DNA of 33,374 bases from NCBI GenBank assembly GCA_964390645.1, contig CAYMLL010000042.1, positions 1 through 33,374 of the forward strand, given 5' to 3'. The translations under genes were made by a program, and so were the position numbers. Source of the DNA: CAYMLL01 sp964390645. Lineage in GTDB: Bacteria > Planctomycetota > UBA8108. Numbering within the stretch: the stretch's first letter is position 1; every line of letters starts with the position of its first letter. Positions 31,914 through 33,374 of this stretch are shown piece by piece. The notes below the pieces were generated by a model that worked only from the letters and a program-made list of their open reading frames with translations, ran no database searches and was not told the origin of the DNA.

Positions 31914-33374
31914 TCGCGTCGATACCTGCCCGTCACTGCTGCCGACTCGAGGACATGTCCCTCCATCGCGTCCTCGAGGTCCTCGAGGTCACCGGTCGCG
32001 GCAAGGGAGAGGGTCTCCACATCGAGCGCGTGCAGCGTGAAGACATAGCGATGGAAGCCGGATCCTCGTCCGGGGCAGGGTCCTCCGTAGCCGCTGCGCC
32101 GCCACTGGTTCCTGCCGTCGACGGGCGGCTCCTGCGCCTCACCGAGCGATGTCGAGATGCCGGGGAGGTCCCACGCGACCCAGTGGATCCACGTTCCGGT
32201 GCGGGAGTCGATGTCGATGCACGTCAGCGCAAAGCTCCTCGTCCCCCCCGGAGCCGAGATCCACTCCAGCGGCGGCGAGATATCGTTGCTCTCGCAGGTG
32301 TACCGGGGAGGGATGATGCTCCCGTCATCGAAGGCCGGACTGGTCAGCGTGAACTCCTCCGCTTCCGGGTCCCCTTCCCCACCGCAGGCCTCGAGCTCCT
32401 CGGGGCTCAAGAGCGACGGCGTCGGTCCACCGCGGAACAGGTACTCCAGGAGAAAGACCGCATCGGTCACATCGATGCTCCCGCTGTCGTCGACATCGGC
32501 GACGGCGTCGCAGGTGGGTGCGACGCCCCCCGAGAAGAGGTACAGGAGCAGAGCGACCGCGTCGCTGATATCGACCCCGGAGTCCGCGTTGATGTCGGCT
32601 CGTCGGTGACGCGACCGGAACGTGAACGAGTACTCGAAGGGGACCATGACGTGCGGAGGGACCGAGACATCGGCGGCCTCGATGCGGATCCGCACCACGG
32701 GGCCGGACCCCTCCGGCAGGTCGGCCTCGACGAGCAGATTCCGCGACAGGCCGCGGACTCGAGCCGTCACCTCCTGCCCGTCGACGAGGACCCGCAACGT
32801 GGAGCGATCGATGCCCGAAGAACGATCGACGATACGAAAGGAGACGATCTCCGTCCGGGGTACCTCGGAGGCCTCCGGTGACGGCGAGTGCTGCAGGGTC
32901 ACGGGAGCCGACGCGTCCGGTCCCTCGGGCAGAGGAACGCGCGCGAAGTAGCCGACCCCGTCGTGCCCGATCGAGACGACAACGAGGTCCCCTGCAGCTT
33001 CCGGAACGACCCGGGACGTCAGGGGAGGTCCCATGTCGACGCCAGGCAGGCTGATCAGATCCCGGACCGGCCCGAAGGACTCTCCGGGCGCTGTCGCGGA
33101 CCGCAGAGCGAGGCCCCGTTTGCTCGGTCCGGCGACCGTGTGGGTCAGATAGATCACGCCGCTCGCCGGGTCGACGGAGAGGGCCGCATCCTCGACGGCA
33201 CCGAGCGCTTCCGACAGGGACCAGCCCTCGGCGTCGTCGAGAGTCCAGACGCTCGCAGCGCCCGGTGCCGAGAGCAGCACCACGACGCGCCCCTCCACGA
33301 CGAAGGCCCAGAGCGCCTCCGCGCCCTCCGCGCCGAAGCGCGACGGGCCCGTCCAGGATCTCGACGGAGCGCCG
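31910..33374 (-). CDS. Dockerin-like EF-hand plus PEBP (YbhB/YbcL-type) protein, 5' end beyond right edge
   Basis: The frame is open to the window edge, so the N-terminus is missing; at least 487 residues are encoded here. The first part (VYLTH-type and VVVSIGHDGVGYFARV strands) looks like beta-propeller or beta-sandwich sequence. A middle section has an Ig-like strand set (STLRVLVDGQEVTARVRG), then two dockerin-like EF-hands (INADSGVDISDAVALLLYLF and DVDDSGSIDVTDAVFLLEYL). The C-terminal 150 residues are a phosphatidylethanolamine-binding-protein domain: LTSPAFDDGSIIPPRYTC, ISPPLEW, WIHWVAWDLPG, GYGGPCPGRGSGFHRYVFTL. A first Met-type codon within the window would be the GTG at 33298, but upstream residues look coding. 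Ligand unknown. Confidence 0.85.
   Translation of the reverse strand, partial: GAPSRSWTGPSRFGAEGAEALWAFVVEGRVVVLLSAPGAASVWTLDDAEGWSLSEALGAVEDAALSVDPASGVIYLTHTVAGPSKRGLALRSATAPGESFGPVRDLISLPGVDMGPPLTSRVVPEAAGDLVVVSIGHDGVGYFARVPLPEGPDASAPVTLQHSPSPEASEVPRTEIVSFRIVDRSSGIDRSTLRVLVDGQEVTARVRGLSRNLLVEADLPEGSGPVVRIRIEAADVSVPPHVMVPFEYSFTFRSRHRRADINADSGVDISDAVALLLYLFSGGVAPTCDAVADVDDSGSIDVTDAVFLLEYLFRGGPTPSLLSPEELEACGGEGDPEAEEFTLTSPAFDDGSIIPPRYTCESNDISPPLEWISAPGGTRSFALTCIDIDSRTGTWIHWVAWDLPGISTSLGEAQEPPVDGRNQWRRSGYGGPCPGRGSGFHRYVFTLHALDVETLSLAATGDLEDLEDAMEGHVLESAAVTGRYRRD

Overview
The window looks like a metagenome-derived scaffold from a high-GC member of the Planctomycetota. The main evidence is gene content typical of that phylum: a PSCyt2/PSD1 (DUF1549/DUF1553) protein next to a DUF1501 protein, further secreted proteins with c-type heme motifs, a formylglycine-type sulfatase, a phytanoyl-CoA dioxygenase family protein, and two secreted proteins carrying paired dockerin-like EF-hand modules of the 'D-x-D-x-[ND]-G ... 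TDAVxLLxxLFxGG' kind. Three runs of N (10, 100 and 100 bases) show that it is a scaffolded draft assembly. No rRNA, tRNA, CRISPR array or transposase was recognised.

Layout. 1-1823 (minus): a LysR-type regulator followed by a glucose-1-phosphate adenylyltransferase (glgC) that runs off the left edge. 1824-2155: a non-coding stretch with an AT-rich island and a 14-bp palindrome. 2156-3502 (plus): a decayed panD remnant, then intact panB. 3677-5497 (minus): a secreted HExxH protein with a collagen-like linker. 5691-6917 (plus): a glucose-dehydrogenase-like MDR enzyme. 7023-14175 (plus): a LamG/PA14-like/PSCyt2/PSD1 protein, a Tat-exported DUF1501 protein, an M42 peptidase and a sugar-isomerase-like TIM barrel. 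14358-19075 (minus): an SMP-30/gluconolactonase propeller with two beta-sandwich modules, a lysine-rich LTxxQ-like periplasmic protein, and a cytochrome-dockerin-copper monooxygenase fusion. 19389-23460 (plus): a sulfatase, a PhyH dioxygenase and a DNRLRE-type anchored surface protein. 23601-23857: a 15-bp tandem repeat array broken by an assembly gap. 23862-28204 (minus): two adjacent paralogues of unknown function, one with an extra pseudopilin-like tail. 28409-31913 (plus): an ankyrin/heme/terpenoid-cyclase-toroid/PSCyt1 fusion and a beta-helix protein. 31910 to the right edge (minus): a dockerin-like/PEBP protein, partial.

How the genes fit together (inference). Most of the window encodes exported, multidomain proteins that would handle complex polysaccharides or small organics at the cell surface (sulfatase, LamG, beta-helix, dioxygenase, lactonase, heme and copper redox proteins). 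The dehydrogenase at 5691 and the lactonase at 14358 catalyse, in their families, successive steps (sugar to lactone, lactone to aldonate), but they are about 9 kb apart and in opposite orientation, so a pathway link is only suggestive. The observations most worth following up are the panD remnant beside panB, the three-part cytochrome/dockerin/copper-monooxygenase fusion, the ankyrin/heme/toroid fusion, the paralogue pair next to the 15-bp repeat array, and the near-duplicate flanks of the 10-N gap.
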